Part shown: one piece after another, positions 1 to 9,550 of the stretch
How positions within the stretch are numbered: the stretch's first letter is position 1
How the letters are laid out: every line of letters starts with the position of its first letter
Assembly (NCBI GenBank): GCA_028707275.1
Contig: JAQTUP010000004.1
Span: 124,001 to 188,000, forward strand
Length of the DNA: 64,000 nucleotides
Source of the DNA: Gallionella sp.
GTDB taxonomy: Bacteria; Pseudomonadota; Gammaproteobacteria; Burkholderiales; Gallionellaceae
Direction of reading: 5' to 3'
Notes under the pieces: model-generated
What the model was told of the DNA's origin: nothing
Seen by the model: the letters and a program-made list of their open reading frames with translations, nothing else
Database searches by the model: none
Made by a program: the position numbers and the translations under genes

Positions 1-425
1 AGCCATGTGTGCCAGCGATAGTGTTGCAGCACACCGATCAGGGCACTTAACTCGGCGCCTGCCAGCAAAAAAAACGCCAGAACAATGGCCAGTTTTTCCA
101 ACCCTATGCACTCTCGCAGCCTGGCGCCCAACATCATCAGCAGCAGCGCGAACAGCAAGTACAACAGATACAGCAAAGCCTGGTCGAAATAGGCCATCAT
201 GCCCATCAACGATTGCAGCAGGACCAGGATGATGAGCGCCGCCGGCAACTGCACGATGCGCGGAATTTCCGGCTTGCGCCAGTAATGGCTCCCCACCAGC
301 AAGGTAAGCGCCAACACGCCCAGCAACGCGCTCCACCACTCCTGGTCGAAGGTGGTCAGCGGATATTGATGGCGATAGTGTAAAAACGGCAAAACCCACA
401 TGAGTCCGACCAGGGTCAGACTCAT
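1..425 (-). CDS. PglL/Wzy-type O-oligosaccharyltransferase, N-terminal part (runs off window)
   Basis: About 141 N-terminal residues are visible; the gene continues beyond base 1. The start is the ATG at 425, which follows the small gene at 458-670. The translation is very hydrophobic, with about four predicted membrane segments. It carries the early motif TFDQEWWSALLG, which resembles the N-terminal domain of PglL-type protein glycosylation ligases (aromatic residue, then E-W, then small residues). Such enzymes move lipid-linked oligosaccharide onto pilins or other periplasmic proteins. The C-terminal catalytic region is outside the window, so a generic O-antigen ligase/polymerase (Wzy/WaaL) remains possible. 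Confidence 0.55.
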   Translation of the reverse strand, partial: MSLTLVGLMWVLPFLHYRHQYPLTTFDQEWWSALLGVLALTLLVGSHYWRKPEIPRIVQLPAALIILVLLQSLMGMMAYFDQALLYLLYLLFALLLMMLGARLRECIGLEKLAIVLAFFLLAGAELSALIGVLQHYRWHTW

Positions 426-457
426 GTGGGCCGGGCTGATGTGCCTGAACAGGCGAT

Positions 458-670
458 TTAGCAACAGCCGCCCTTGATGCCGAATTTTGCAAGAATATTA
501 TTCAAAGGGCAGAAGCTGGTAAAACCGCTCTGAAACAGATTCAAACCGACAAAACCGGTAAACCATAAAAAATTACTGCTGACAAATACCGGACTGGCTT
601 GTGCACCCAGCGCCAAAGACAACATGACAAAAAAACCTGCGACGATGCGGACAATGCGTTCTGCGTTCAT
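458..670 (-). CDS. DUF2892 / YgaP-like inner-membrane protein
   Basis: This 70-residue protein has two hydrophobic segments and starts MNAERIVRIVAGFFVMLSLA, the typical opening of DUF2892 proteins. That domain is the membrane part of the rhodanese YgaP, and no rhodanese domain is present here. It ends in a GGCC tail with two adjacent cysteines. It lies 33 bp downstream of the RND pump gene on the same strand and is probably the last gene of that operon. E. coli pairs ygaP with the sulfide-responsive ArsR regulator ygaV, and the regulator here looks similar, which supports a sulfur-stress role by inference. Confidence 0.75.
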   Translation of the reverse strand: MNAERIVRIVAGFFVMLSLALGAQASPVFVSSNFLWFTGFVGLNLFQSGFTSFCPLNNILAKFGIKGGCC

Positions 671-703
671 ACCTTGAATCTCCTGAAATTATGGTTAATT
701 ATA

Positions 704-3700
704 CTACTGAATTTTCTTGTACAGCGTGGCGTAATACAGTACCGGGATGACGACCAACGTCAGCAAGGTGGAGACGAGTATCCCGAAAATCAGGGAAATC
801 GCCAGCCCGTTAAAGATCGGATCGTCCAGAATAAACAATGCGCCCAGCATCGCCGCCAGACCTGTCAGGATGATAGGCTTGGCGCGCGCGCCAGCTGCCG
901 CGATCACCGCCTGCTGCAAATCGGCCCCTTCGGCCAGTTGCAGATTCACAAAATCCACCAGCAAGATCGAGTTGCGCACGATGATTCCGGCCAGCGCAAT
1001 CATGCCTATCATGGAAGTTGCCGTGTACTGGGCACCGAGCAAGGCATGCCCCGGCATCACACCGATGATGGTCAGCGGAATCGGCGCCATGATGACAAGC
1101 GGCACAAGGTACGATTTAAACTGCGCGACAACCAGCAAATAGATCAGGATCAACCCCACACCATAGGCGATGCCCATGTCGCGGAACGTCTCGAAGGTGA
1201 CCTGCCATTCGCCATCCCACTTCAGCGCATAACCGGCATACGGATCTCCCGGCGTCTTGAAGAAATAACTTTGCAGCTTGCCGCCCTGCGGCAGCGCTGT
1301 GCCGTTGAGGCGCCCGTTGATGTCGAACATGCCATACAAGGGACTGTCCAGCTTGCCCGCCATATCGCCGAACACATACACGACCGGCAACAGATCCTTG
1401 TGATAAACGGGGTAATCGCGCGCCACCTTGATCACCTCGACCACTTCGGAGACCGGCACCAGCGCACCATCGCGGGCACGCACCTTGAGTTTGAGCACGT
1501 CGTCTATATTGCTGCGCTGTTCAGGCGGCAGGCCGATACGCACAGCAGGCGCGTACTTGGCATGGGTGTCGTGCAAGGAACCTGCATCCTGCCCGGACAA
1601 CGCTACACCGATCACATCGACAATGTCGCGAGGCGACACGCCCAGCAAGGCAGCCTTACTTTGCAGCACTCGCAACTGCAATTTGGGCGCAGCTTCAGTC
1701 ACGGTATCATCTATCGCGACAATGCCCGGAGTCTTGCCAAATTGCTCACGCACCTTGGTCGCCACCTCGCGCGCGCCCGCATAATCGGGCCCGTAGATTT
1801 CGGCGACGACGGGCGACATCACAGGAGGGCCTGGCGGCACTTCGACGATCTTCACCTTGGCGCCCCAGCTGGCGGCTATTTTTTGTATGGGAGCGAGCAT
1901 CGCCGTGGCGATCTCATGGCTGCTGCGGCTGCGATGATGCTTGTCACGCAAATTGACCTGGATATCACCCTGGTCGGCGCCGCTGCGCAAATAATATTGT
2001 CGCACCAGACCGTTAAAGTTGATGGGAGATGCCGCCCCCGCATAAGCTTCATAGTCAGTCACTTCCGGCACAGTCGCAAGATAACTGCCGATGTCGTGCA
2101 GCACGGCATTCGTCTGCTCCAGTGCCGTCCCTGTGGGCATGTCGACCACTACCTGAAATTCGGACTTGTTGTCGAACGGCAACATTTTCAGAATCACAAG
2201 CTTCACCACACCGAGCGAAACGGCCAGCACTAAACCTGCCAGGATCGCCAGCCATAACTTGCGCCGGGCAGACTTTCCCCGCACGCCATTGAGAAAGGGG
2301 GTAAGAATCCGGCTAAAAAACCGGCTGATGGACGAATCACCCTCTTCTTTCACGGCCTCATGGCTATCTTTTGTAAATTTCAACACCAGCCAGGGGGTGA
2401 TCACGAATGCCACCGCCAGCGAAATCAACATCCCCATGCTGGCATTGATCGGGATCGGGCTCATGTAAGGCCCCATCAGACCACTGACAAACGCCATCGG
2501 CAACAACGCCGCAATCACCGTAAAGGTCGCCAGTATGGTCGGGCTGCCGACTTCGTCCACAGCGTCAGGGATAATTTGCGCCAGGGGCAAATCAGGCTCA
2601 AGCGCGCGGCGGCGGTGGATATTCTCAACCACCACAATCGCATCGTCGACCAGAATACCGATAGAAAAAATCAGCGCAAACAAGGACACCCGGTTGAGCG
2701 TGAACCCCCACGCCCAGGAGGCAAACAAGGTGGCCGCCAGCGTCAGCAACACGGCAATGCCCACGACCAGTGCCTCGCGCCGCCCCATCGCAAGCCACAC
2801 CAGGATCACCACCGCCAAAGTCGCGAACAGCAATTTCTTGATGAGTTTCATGGCCTTGTCGTTGGCCGTCTCGCCGTAATTGCGCGTAGTACTAACCTGC
2901 ACATCGGCCGGAATGACACTCCCCTTAAGCTCGGCTACACGTGAGAGCAAACCGTCAGCAACCTCGACCGCATTGGCGCCCGGTTTTTTCGAAACAGCCA
3001 CCGTGACCGCAGTGAATTCACCACGGGCCTTGATCTGCTTATCCTCTGCCGCAAGGCCCGTACCCAGCCAGACATAACTGCCCGGCTGATCCGCCCCGTC
3101 CTGTACATCGGCCACGTCGCGCAAGAAGACGGGTTTGTTATTGAACACGCCGACCACCAGCTGCCTGACTTCGCTCGCACTGCTCAGATAACTGCCGGTC
3201 TGAACCAGCACTTCGCGATTGTTTTGCACCAGATTACCGGCATTTTGCGAGACATTGGCCGACTGCAAGGCGCCGCGCACATCCTGCATCGACAACTGAT
3301 GCGCATTCAGGCTTTCCGCATTGAGCAACACGCGCACTTCGCGCTGCGCGCCCCCCAGCGTGGCAACTTCGCGAGTGCCGGGGACGCGCTTTAATTCAGC
3401 CTCGATGGCATGCGCCACCTGAGTGAGTTCGACCCCGCCGCCCACCGCCTGCTCGCGCCACAAGGTCAACGCGACAATCGGCACGTCATCGATACCTTTG
3501 GCCTTGATGATGGGCTGCGATACGCCAAGCGTCGGCGGCAGCCAGTCGGCATGTGAATGCACCACGTCGTACAATTTGACCAGTGAAGAAACATGCTCTT
3601 CTCCTACCTTGAACTGCACGGTAATCACCGCCAACCCGGGTTGCGCTACCGAATAAACATGATCCACACCGGCGATTTGCGACAGCACCTGCTCAGCTGG

Positions 3701-3904
3701 CGTAGCGACGGTCTGGGCGACGTCCTGCGATGACGCGCCAGGATAGGCAATCAAAACATTCGCCATGGTGACATTGATCTGCGGCTCTTCCTCGCGTGGC
3801 GTGACCATGATGGCAAACAGCCCCAGCAACACAGCAACCAGCGCCAGCAATGGCGTCATCTGCGAATGCAGAAAATATTTGGCGATACGTCCTGAAATAC
3901 CCAT
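704..3904 (-). CDS. RND efflux transporter, inner-membrane permease
   Basis: At 1066 residues it has the full length of an AcrB/MexB-type pump. Visible features are a first membrane helix near residues 17-36, the start PREEEPQINV typical of this branch, two large periplasmic loops, and the TM4 stretch GILVDDAIVVVENIHRR with the acidic pair of the proton relay. The C-terminal half repeats the pattern (GIIVRNSILLVDF). It would work with the adaptor encoded just upstream and an outer-membrane channel, which is not in the window. The substrate cannot be read from the sequence. Control by a persulfide-sensor-like repressor suggests export of a sulfur-related or electrophilic toxicant. Confidence 0.9.
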   Translation of the reverse strand: MGISGRIAKYFLHSQMTPLLALVAVLLGLFAIMVTPREEEPQINVTMANVLIAYPGASSQDVAQTVATPAEQVLSQIAGVDHVYSVAQPGLAVITVQFKVGEEHVSSLVKLYDVVHSHADWLPPTLGVSQPIIKAKGIDDVPIVALTLWREQAVGGGVELTQVAHAIEAELKRVPGTREVATLGGAQREVRVLLNAESLNAHQLSMQDVRGALQSANVSQNAGNLVQNNREVLVQTGSYLSSASEVRQLVVGVFNNKPVFLRDVADVQDGADQPGSYVWLGTGLAAEDKQIKARGEFTAVTVAVSKKPGANAVEVADGLLSRVAELKGSVIPADVQVSTTRNYGETANDKAMKLIKKLLFATLAVVILVWLAMGRREALVVGIAVLLTLAATLFASWAWGFTLNRVSLFALIFSIGILVDDAIVVVENIHRRRALEPDLPLAQIIPDAVDEVGSPTILATFTVIAALLPMAFVSGLMGPYMSPIPINASMGMLISLAVAFVITPWLVLKFTKDSHEAVKEEGDSSISRFFSRILTPFLNGVRGKSARRKLWLAILAGLVLAVSLGVVKLVILKMLPFDNKSEFQVVVDMPTGTALEQTNAVLHDIGSYLATVPEVTDYEAYAGAASPINFNGLVRQYYLRSGADQGDIQVNLRDKHHRSRSSHEIATAMLAPIQKIAASWGAKVKIVEVPPGPPVMSPVVAEIYGPDYAGAREVATKVREQFGKTPGIVAIDDTVTEAAPKLQLRVLQSKAALLGVSPRDIVDVIGVALSGQDAGSLHDTHAKYAPAVRIGLPPEQRSNIDDVLKLKVRARDGALVPVSEVVEVIKVARDYPVYHKDLLPVVYVFGDMAGKLDSPLYGMFDINGRLNGTALPQGGKLQSYFFKTPGDPYAGYALKWDGEWQVTFETFRDMGIAYGVGLILIYLLVVAQFKSYLVPLVIMAPIPLTIIGVMPGHALLGAQYTATSMIGMIALAGIIVRNSILLVDFVNLQLAEGADLQQAVIAAAGARAKPIILTGLAAMLGALFILDDPIFNGLAISLIFGILVSTLLTLVVIPVLYYATLYKKIQ

Positions 3905-3968
3905 CCTTAAACTCCTAATTCATCATTCACGGTTTGCTGCCCACTACTCAATCCTGAATCCTGAATCC

Positions 3969-4973
3969 TCACTTCATTCCTGCTTTCACCGGATCCATCG
4001 CCACCTTTTCACCCGCCCTGAGGCCGGACAGGACTTCAACCAGACCTTCTGCGGCTGATTCACCAACGCGGATCTGACGCAACCTGGCGACACCCTGTGC
4101 ATCCACCACGTAGGCTGCGACCACTTCACTCCGATACAACACGGCGGCTGCCGGAATCACCAGTTTTTTGATCTTCCCCACCACAAAATGGGCGCGCACA
4201 AACATTCCGGGATAAAGCCCCGCTTCATTTGCTGGTAAATAGACACGCACCTGCGTGCTGTGCGTGCGAGCATCAGCGACAGGCTGAACGCTGACGGACG
4301 CGGCCCTGATCCAGCGATTTAAAGACGGCGCCTCCACCATGACTTCAGGTTTGAGGCCGATTGCGCCCAGCTGATACTGCGGCACGCTGGCCATCACACG
4401 CATCCCGGCAGGGTCGAAGCCCGTCATCAGCGGCGTACCGGGCATGACCATCTCGCCTACTTCCACCAGACGTGCTGACACTAAGCCCGCATAGGGCGAA
4501 ATCACCGCCGTGTAACCGTGTGCGAGACTGGCCTGCCCGGCGCCCGCCTGACTGGCCGCCGCCTGCGCCCGCGCTACGTTGTAATCTGCCAGCGCCTTGT
4601 CGAGCGCGGCCTGAGAGATAAATTTTTGCGCGAACAATTGCTTCGAACGCTCGTAAGTCGACTGCGCGTTCTGCACATTGGCCTGAGCCTGCGACACCTG
4701 CGCCTGGCTGCCGGCCATCGCCTGCAAAGTCTCGCGTTCGTCTATCCGCAAAATCACCTGCCCCTGATTGACGCGATCTCCCACGTCAAAATTGACCTCC
4801 CTGACGCGTCCTGTGATTTGCGCAGAAACAGTGGACTGGCGCACAGCCTCAACCAGCCCATCCACGCTGTAGGTCTGCGACACCTCGCGATACTCGACCG
4901 GAGCCACAGCCAACTCAGCGGCCTGCACTCCCAGCGCCATCATCAGCAAACCTGCCAAACCCAGTTTTTTCAC
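3969..4973 (-). CDS. RND efflux periplasmic adaptor (membrane fusion protein)
   Basis: A protein of about 334 residues with a secretion signal (KKLGLAGLLMMALGVQA, cleavage before AELAVAP). It then has the split lipoyl domain (GRVREVNFDVGDRVNQGQVI), an alpha-hairpin rich in Gln/Ala, and the beta-barrel and membrane-proximal domains of HlyD/AcrA adaptors. I prefer the GTG at 4973 because GAGG sits six bases before it. A GTG at 4985 is in frame but has no ribosome site. It precedes the pump gene by about 65 bp, a gap that contains the 7-bp repeat TCCTGAA. It links the pump to an outer-membrane channel. Confidence 0.88.
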   Translation of the reverse strand: MKKLGLAGLLMMALGVQAAELAVAPVEYREVSQTYSVDGLVEAVRQSTVSAQITGRVREVNFDVGDRVNQGQVILRIDERETLQAMAGSQAQVSQAQANVQNAQSTYERSKQLFAQKFISQAALDKALADYNVARAQAAASQAGAGQASLAHGYTAVISPYAGLVSARLVEVGEMVMPGTPLMTGFDPAGMRVMASVPQYQLGAIGLKPEVMVEAPSLNRWIRAASVSVQPVADARTHSTQVRVYLPANEAGLYPGMFVRAHFVVGKIKKLVIPAAAVLYRSEVVAAYVVDAQGVARLRQIRVGESAAEGLVEVLSGLRAGEKVAMDPVKAGMK

Positions 4974-5003
4974 GGCATACCTCACTTATAATCAAAACTC
5001 AGC

Positions 5004-5023
5004 ATATTAGAATATACTAATAT
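5004..5023. promoter_or_regulatory. Palindromic operator for the ArsR-type repressor
   Basis: A perfect inverted repeat, ATATTAG-N6-CTAATAT, lies between the end of the ArsR-type gene and the start of the adaptor gene. AT-rich palindromes of this size are the usual binding sites of ArsR/SmtB and BigR/SqrR repressors. Its position just upstream of the efflux genes suggests that the repressor controls the pump operon from an internal promoter. Confidence 0.65.
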
Positions 5024-5041
5024 AGCGGCCAGCGCAACATG

Positions 5042-5341
5042 TTATAACGTACAAAAAATCTCCCGCATCATGCTCACCAGCTTGAGCGTGCGTAAATCAC
5101 CTATGCGATAGAAGACCCTGTTTGCATCCTTGCGCGTAGACAACACGCCTTTATCTCTCAAAATAGCCAGGTGCTGGGAAATATTGCTCTGCGACGTCCC
5201 CACCCGTTCGACGATGTCCTGCACACTGACTTCCTGGTCGCCCAGCACACATAAAATTTTCAGGCGCAAAGGGTGCGCAATCGCCTTGATTGCGTTCGAT
5301 GCCTGCTGAATATCTTCATCCCTGTCGATCAATCCGTTCAT
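5042..5341 (-). CDS. ArsR-family repressor of the SqrR/BigR/YgaV persulfide-sensor type
   Basis: A 99-residue winged-helix regulator. The start at 5341 is chosen because AAGGA lies eight bases upstream; a TTG at 5374 is also in frame but lacks one. The DNA-recognition helix is at about residues 48-62 (GTSQSNISQHLAIL). Cysteines fall at positions 31 (KILCVL) and 97 (IFCTL), 66 residues apart. The two sensing cysteines of SqrR (41/107) and BigR (42/108) have the same spacing and form a tetrasulfide link with persulfides. No metal-binding CxC motif of arsenic or zinc sensors is visible. It heads the efflux operon, and the operator palindrome lies directly behind it. Confidence 0.85.
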   Translation of the reverse strand: MNGLIDRDEDIQQASNAIKAIAHPLRLKILCVLGDQEVSVQDIVERVGTSQSNISQHLAILRDKGVLSTRKDANRVFYRIGDLRTLKLVSMMREIFCTL

Positions 5342-5425
5342 CCTGCTTTTCCTTATGATACTCAACATAGCCAATTAAGTTAAAATACGCCATTCAAAAT
5401 TAACAACCGCTTATATTTTACCCCA

Positions 5426-6964
5426 ATGAACGCGACTCCTGTCTTGCTGCTTATTCTGGATGGCTTCGGCTATCGTGAAGATACCGATTCCAATGCCATT
5501 CTCGCCGCACACAAACCCAACTGGGACGCACTGTGGCGCGACTATCCGCACACACTGATCAGCGCCTCTGAAAAATCGGTCGGACTGCCCTCTTCCCAGA
5601 TGGGCAATTCGGAAGTGGGGCATCTGAACATCGGCGCCGGGCGCGTGGTATATCAGGAGTTGAGCCGGGTCGATTTAGCCATCGAAGATGGCAGTTTTTT
5701 CAAAAACCGGACCTTGCAAACGGCCATCGATCAGGCCATGGAGAAAGACAGCGCCCTGCACATCATGGGATTGCTCTCGAACGGCGGCGTTCACAGCCAC
5801 GAAAACCACATTTATGCCATGCTGGAAATGGCAGCGAAGAGCGGTCTCAAAAAGATCTATCTGCACCCCTTCCTCGACGGTCGAGACACGCCACCCAAGA
5901 GCGCCGCGCAGTCGCTTGCCACCTTGCAAGACAAATGCACGAATCTGGGAGCCGGAAAAATCGCCAGTGTAATGGGGCGCTTCTATGTCATGGATCGCGA
6001 CAATCGCTGGGAACGCGTGCAACCGGCCTATGATCTGCTCACGCAGGGAATGGCCGAATATTCGGCCCCTGATGCATTATCTGCCCTGGAATCCGCCTAC
6101 GCACGCGGCGAATCGGATGAATTCGTCAAGCCTACCTGTATCGTCTCAGCTGGAATGTCCCCGGTGGCGATGCACGACGGCGATGTCGTCGTCTTCATGA
6201 ATTTCCGGGCCGATCGCGCGCGGGAAATCACCCGCGCCCTGACCGATGAGGCATTTGACGGATTTAGCCGCGCCTGCCTGCCAAAATTTGCCAGCTTCGT
6301 CACCCTCAGCAACTATGGTTCAGAATTCAACCTGCCTGCGGCCTTTTCGTCCGAAGCGATACACAACGACATTGGCGAGTATGTGTCAGGCCTGGGTTTA
6401 AAACAGCTGCGCATCGCTGAAACCGAAAAATACGCACATGTCACCTACTTCTTCAGTGGCGGCAAGGAACAACCCTATCCGGGTGAAGACCGCATTCTCG
6501 TGCCATCACCAAGAGTTGCCACCTATGATCTGCAACCGGAGATGAGCGCGTTCATCGTGACAGACAAGCTGGAAGAGGCTATTTCAAGCCGACAGTATCC
6601 GCTCATCGTCTGCAATTACGCCAATGGTGACATGGTAGGTCACAGCGGCAACATGGATGCGGCGATCAAGGCCATCGAGGCTCTGGATGTGTGCATCGGG
6701 CGCGTTGTCAGCGCCATGCAGGCCATCGGCGGTGAAATCATCATTACAGCAGATCACGGCAATGCCGAACAGATGATGGATAACAGCACTCATCAGGCAC
6801 ATACCGCACACACCCTTAATCCTGTGCCTTTCCTGTATATCGGACGTGCCGCCCAACTGACCGATGCGGGCTCGCTGCGTGACATTGCACCCAGCCTGCT
6901 ATACATCATGGGGCTGTCACAACCTGCGGAAATGACCGGACACAGCCTGATACAACTACAGTGA
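5426..6964 (+). CDS. gpmI: 2,3-bisphosphoglycerate-independent phosphoglycerate mutase
   Basis: At 512 residues it matches the family length. It interconverts 3- and 2-phosphoglycerate in glycolysis and gluconeogenesis using two Mn ions. The metal ligands of the N-terminal alkaline-phosphatase-like domain are seen (ILDGFGYRE), as is the catalytic serine in QMGNSEVGHLNIGAGR near residue 62. The C-terminal metal motif ITADHGNAEQM and the HT pair near QAHTAHTLNPVP are also present. The last codon overlaps the GTG start of envC, so gpmI, envC and ctpA form one transcription unit, an arrangement common in betaproteobacteria. Confidence 0.96.
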   Translation: MNATPVLLLILDGFGYREDTDSNAILAAHKPNWDALWRDYPHTLISASEKSVGLPSSQMGNSEVGHLNIGAGRVVYQELSRVDLAIEDGSFFKNRTLQTAIDQAMEKDSALHIMGLLSNGGVHSHENHIYAMLEMAAKSGLKKIYLHPFLDGRDTPPKSAAQSLATLQDKCTNLGAGKIASVMGRFYVMDRDNRWERVQPAYDLLTQGMAEYSAPDALSALESAYARGESDEFVKPTCIVSAGMSPVAMHDGDVVVFMNFRADRAREITRALTDEAFDGFSRACLPKFASFVTLSNYGSEFNLPAAFSSEAIHNDIGEYVSGLGLKQLRIAETEKYAHVTYFFSGGKEQPYPGEDRILVPSPRVATYDLQPEMSAFIVTDKLEEAISSRQYPLIVCNYANGDMVGHSGNMDAAIKAIEALDVCIGRVVSAMQAIGGEIIITADHGNAEQMMDNSTHQAHTAHTLNPVPFLYIGRAAQLTDAGSLRDIAPSLLYIMGLSQPAEMTGHSLIQLQ

Positions 6965-8136
6965 ACTTTCTTGCGCGCTTGCTGTGCGGTCTGATTCTGA
7001 CAGGCACTATTCTGACAGGCACGGTATCGGCCGGCCAGCAGGAGGAGCTGGAGAATCTGCGTCAGCGCATCAACGCGATGCAAAGCGAAATCGCCAAAAC
7101 CAGCGAGTCAAAATCCGAGGCCGCTGACGCGCTGCGAGCTTCTGAACTGGCCATCAGCGACAGCAATCGCAAGCTTGCAGGACTCGCCATCGCACAACAG
7201 ACGGCGAACGCCAATCTGGATGCACTCAAACTTCAGCAGCAACAGCTAAACCTTGCCTTATCCCGGCAGCAAGGCCTGCTGGCCAGGCTTTTATCTCAGC
7301 AATATCTGGGCGGAAAGCATGAATATCTGAAGCTTTTACTCGACAATCAGGATCCTAACAAGGTCGCGCGGGATTTACAGTATTTGCAATACATCGCCCG
7401 CGCACGAACCGCCTGGCTGACCCGTTTGCGCAGTGATCTTAACGCGCTCAATAACGTGACTATGGAGATGCATGCGCAAAATGCAGCGCTTGAAAAATTA
7501 CACGCCGAACACGCCGATCAAAAAGAGAAACTAAAGCAGGTACAGCGAGAAAGGCTGGACGTATTAGCTCAGGTATCCAGGCAATTATCCGAGCAGCGCC
7601 GCGAAATCACGAAATTGCAGCACGACGAAAACAGACTCGCCAGTCTGGTGGTCAAAATCGCCGAGATGCTCGCAAAGCCCAAAGTAAAATCGATGTTCCG
7701 CAATGAAAATCTCCCGGAAAATCGCTTTGACGGCAAACCCTTCGAGCAACTCAAGGGAAAACTGGCGCTCCCTGTAAAAGGCGAGATCACCAACCGCTTC
7801 GGCGCCACGCGCCCTGACAGCACGGTCGTGTGGAAAGGTTTGTTTATTCGAACTTCCAGCGGCCAGACTGTCAAAGCTATCGCTTCGGGCCGGGTGGTTT
7901 TTGCAGACTGGATGCGCGGCTTTGGCAATCTGCTGATCGTGGATCACGGCAATGCCTACATGAGCCTCTACGGCAACAATGAAACCTTGTACAAACAAGT
8001 CGGGGATGAGCTTCGCGGCGGAGACATCATTTCCACGGCGGGCAACAGCGGCGGAAATGCCGATTCCGGTTTATACTTTGAACTGCGCCATGAAAGCAAA
8101 CCGCTCGACCCGTTGAAGTGGTTGCTTAAAAAATAA
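6961..8136 (+). CDS. envC: Murein hydrolase activator EnvC (LytM-domain)
   Basis: A 391-residue protein with a signal peptide (about residues 1-24), a long coiled coil (about 26-250) and a C-terminal M23/LytM domain (KGEITNRFGATRPDSTVVWKG onward). The zinc-ligand pattern is degenerate, as in EnvC/NlpD proteins that activate amidases rather than cut peptidoglycan themselves. It acts in the periplasm during daughter-cell separation. The start is GTG at 6961, overlapping the gpmI stop by four bases, which implies translational coupling. Confidence 0.93.
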   Translation: MNFLARLLCGLILTGTILTGTVSAGQQEELENLRQRINAMQSEIAKTSESKSEAADALRASELAISDSNRKLAGLAIAQQTANANLDALKLQQQQLNLALSRQQGLLARLLSQQYLGGKHEYLKLLLDNQDPNKVARDLQYLQYIARARTAWLTRLRSDLNALNNVTMEMHAQNAALEKLHAEHADQKEKLKQVQRERLDVLAQVSRQLSEQRREITKLQHDENRLASLVVKIAEMLAKPKVKSMFRNENLPENRFDGKPFEQLKGKLALPVKGEITNRFGATRPDSTVVWKGLFIRTSSGQTVKAIASGRVVFADWMRGFGNLLIVDHGNAYMSLYGNNETLYKQVGDELRGGDIISTAGNSGGNADSGLYFELRHESKPLDPLKWLLKK

Positions 8137-8147
8137 AAGAGGGAACT

Positions 8148-9527
8148 ATGCGTCGTCTGGAAAAAGTGGGTTTGGTGGGTTTAGGCCTGGTCGCCGGTGT
8201 TTCGCTCAGCCTGCATTTCGCGGCGCTGGCGGACAAGGACACGGTCGCAACACCATTGCCAGTCGAGGAACTGCGCGCTTTCACCGAAGTATTCGGTCAC
8301 ATCAAAAACAGCTACGTCGAGCCCGTCAGTGACAAAAAGCTCTTCACGGAAGCCATCAATGGCATGCTGAACGGGCTGGACCCCCACTCGGCCTATCTTG
8401 ATGCGGATGCATTCAAGGATCTTCAGGCCGGAACGCAAGGTGAATTTGGCGGGCTGGGCATCGAGGTCGGCATGGAGGATGGACTGGTAAAAGTCATCTC
8501 CCCCATCGAGGATACGCCCGCCTATCAGGCCGGTGTTAAAAGTGGCGATTTGATCCTTAAACTTGACGACTCACTGGTCAAAGGCATGTCGCTGAATGAT
8601 GCCGTGAAGCGTATGCGCGGCAAGCCTGGCAGCAAAGTTGTCCTGACCATCCTGCGTAAAAACGAACTCAAGCCTCTGGTGATTACCGTAGTCAGAGCCG
8701 TGATCAAGGTGCAGAGCGTAAAAGCCCGGCTGATTGAACCCGGCTACGCGTTTATCCGGATCACCCAATTCCAGGAACATACCGGGGAAAATCTGGCAAC
8801 GGCACTCGACAAGCTCGTCAAGGAAAACAAGGGAGCCTTGAGTGGCCTGGTGCTTGACTTGCGCAATGATCCGGGCGGGTTGCTCGACAGCGCTGTCGCA
8901 GTTTCGGCCGCATTCCTGGCGCGAGATGCGCTGGTCGTGTACACGGAAGGGCGAACAGAAGACGCGAAGATGAAACTTAAAGCCTCTCCGGAATATTACC
9001 TGCGCGGCAATCCTAAAAACGACTATATCAAGAACATTCCGGGCTCGATCAAAAGCGTGCCCATGGTGGTGCTGGTCAACGGCGGCTCAGCCTCTGCTTC
9101 CGAGATTGTCGCGGGCGCCCTGCAAGATCACAAGCGCGGCGTGATTATGGGAACGCAGACCTTCGGCAAGGGATCGGTGCAAACTGTTTTACCGCTGGGC
9201 AACAACACGGCGATCAAACTGACAACAGCCCGTTATTACACCCCGGGTGGCAGATCCATTCAGGCCAAGGGAATCGTGCCGGACATCCTGGTGGAAGATC
9301 CGTCCACCGCCGGTATTGACAGCGTATTTCGCCTGCGCGAGTCTGATCTGGAGAAGCATTTAACCAACGGCAAACAACCGGAGGAAAAGCCCCAGGCAAG
9401 ACCTGATGCGGCCCCCAAAGGCAGTACAGACAAATTGCCACTGGCAGAATTCGGCGCAAAGAATGACTATCAACTCAATCAGGCACTTAACCTGCTAAAA
9501 GGAATGAAGATATTGCAGGGTAAGTAA
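8148..9527 (+). CDS. ctpA: C-terminal processing peptidase (S41 family)
   Basis: A 459-residue periplasmic serine protease. It has an N-terminal signal or anchor (about residues 7-30), a PDZ domain (about 95-180, FGGLGIEVGMEDGLVKVISP) and the S41 catalytic core. The catalytic serine is in VNGGSASASEIVAGAL and the lysine in QTFGKGSVQTVLPL. A low-complexity charged tail follows. It trims C termini of periplasmic proteins and regulates peptidoglycan hydrolases, which fits the envC gene 11 bp upstream. Confidence 0.94.
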   Translation: MRRLEKVGLVGLGLVAGVSLSLHFAALADKDTVATPLPVEELRAFTEVFGHIKNSYVEPVSDKKLFTEAINGMLNGLDPHSAYLDADAFKDLQAGTQGEFGGLGIEVGMEDGLVKVISPIEDTPAYQAGVKSGDLILKLDDSLVKGMSLNDAVKRMRGKPGSKVVLTILRKNELKPLVITVVRAVIKVQSVKARLIEPGYAFIRITQFQEHTGENLATALDKLVKENKGALSGLVLDLRNDPGGLLDSAVAVSAAFLARDALVVYTEGRTEDAKMKLKASPEYYLRGNPKNDYIKNIPGSIKSVPMVVLVNGGSASASEIVAGALQDHKRGVIMGTQTFGKGSVQTVLPLGNNTAIKLTTARYYTPGGRSIQAKGIVPDILVEDPSTAGIDSVFRLRESDLEKHLTNGKQPEEKPQARPDAAPKGSTDKLPLAEFGAKNDYQLNQALNLLKGMKILQGK

Positions 9528-9550
9528 TCCCGGCAACACAGGAGAACGAC

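Noticed and set aside
599..2233. A 544-codon open frame on the plus strand antisense to the RND pump
   Set aside because: Its translation is Gln/His/Arg-rich and matches nothing, as expected for the opposite strand of a GC-rich gene, while the minus-strand frame is a full RND pump.
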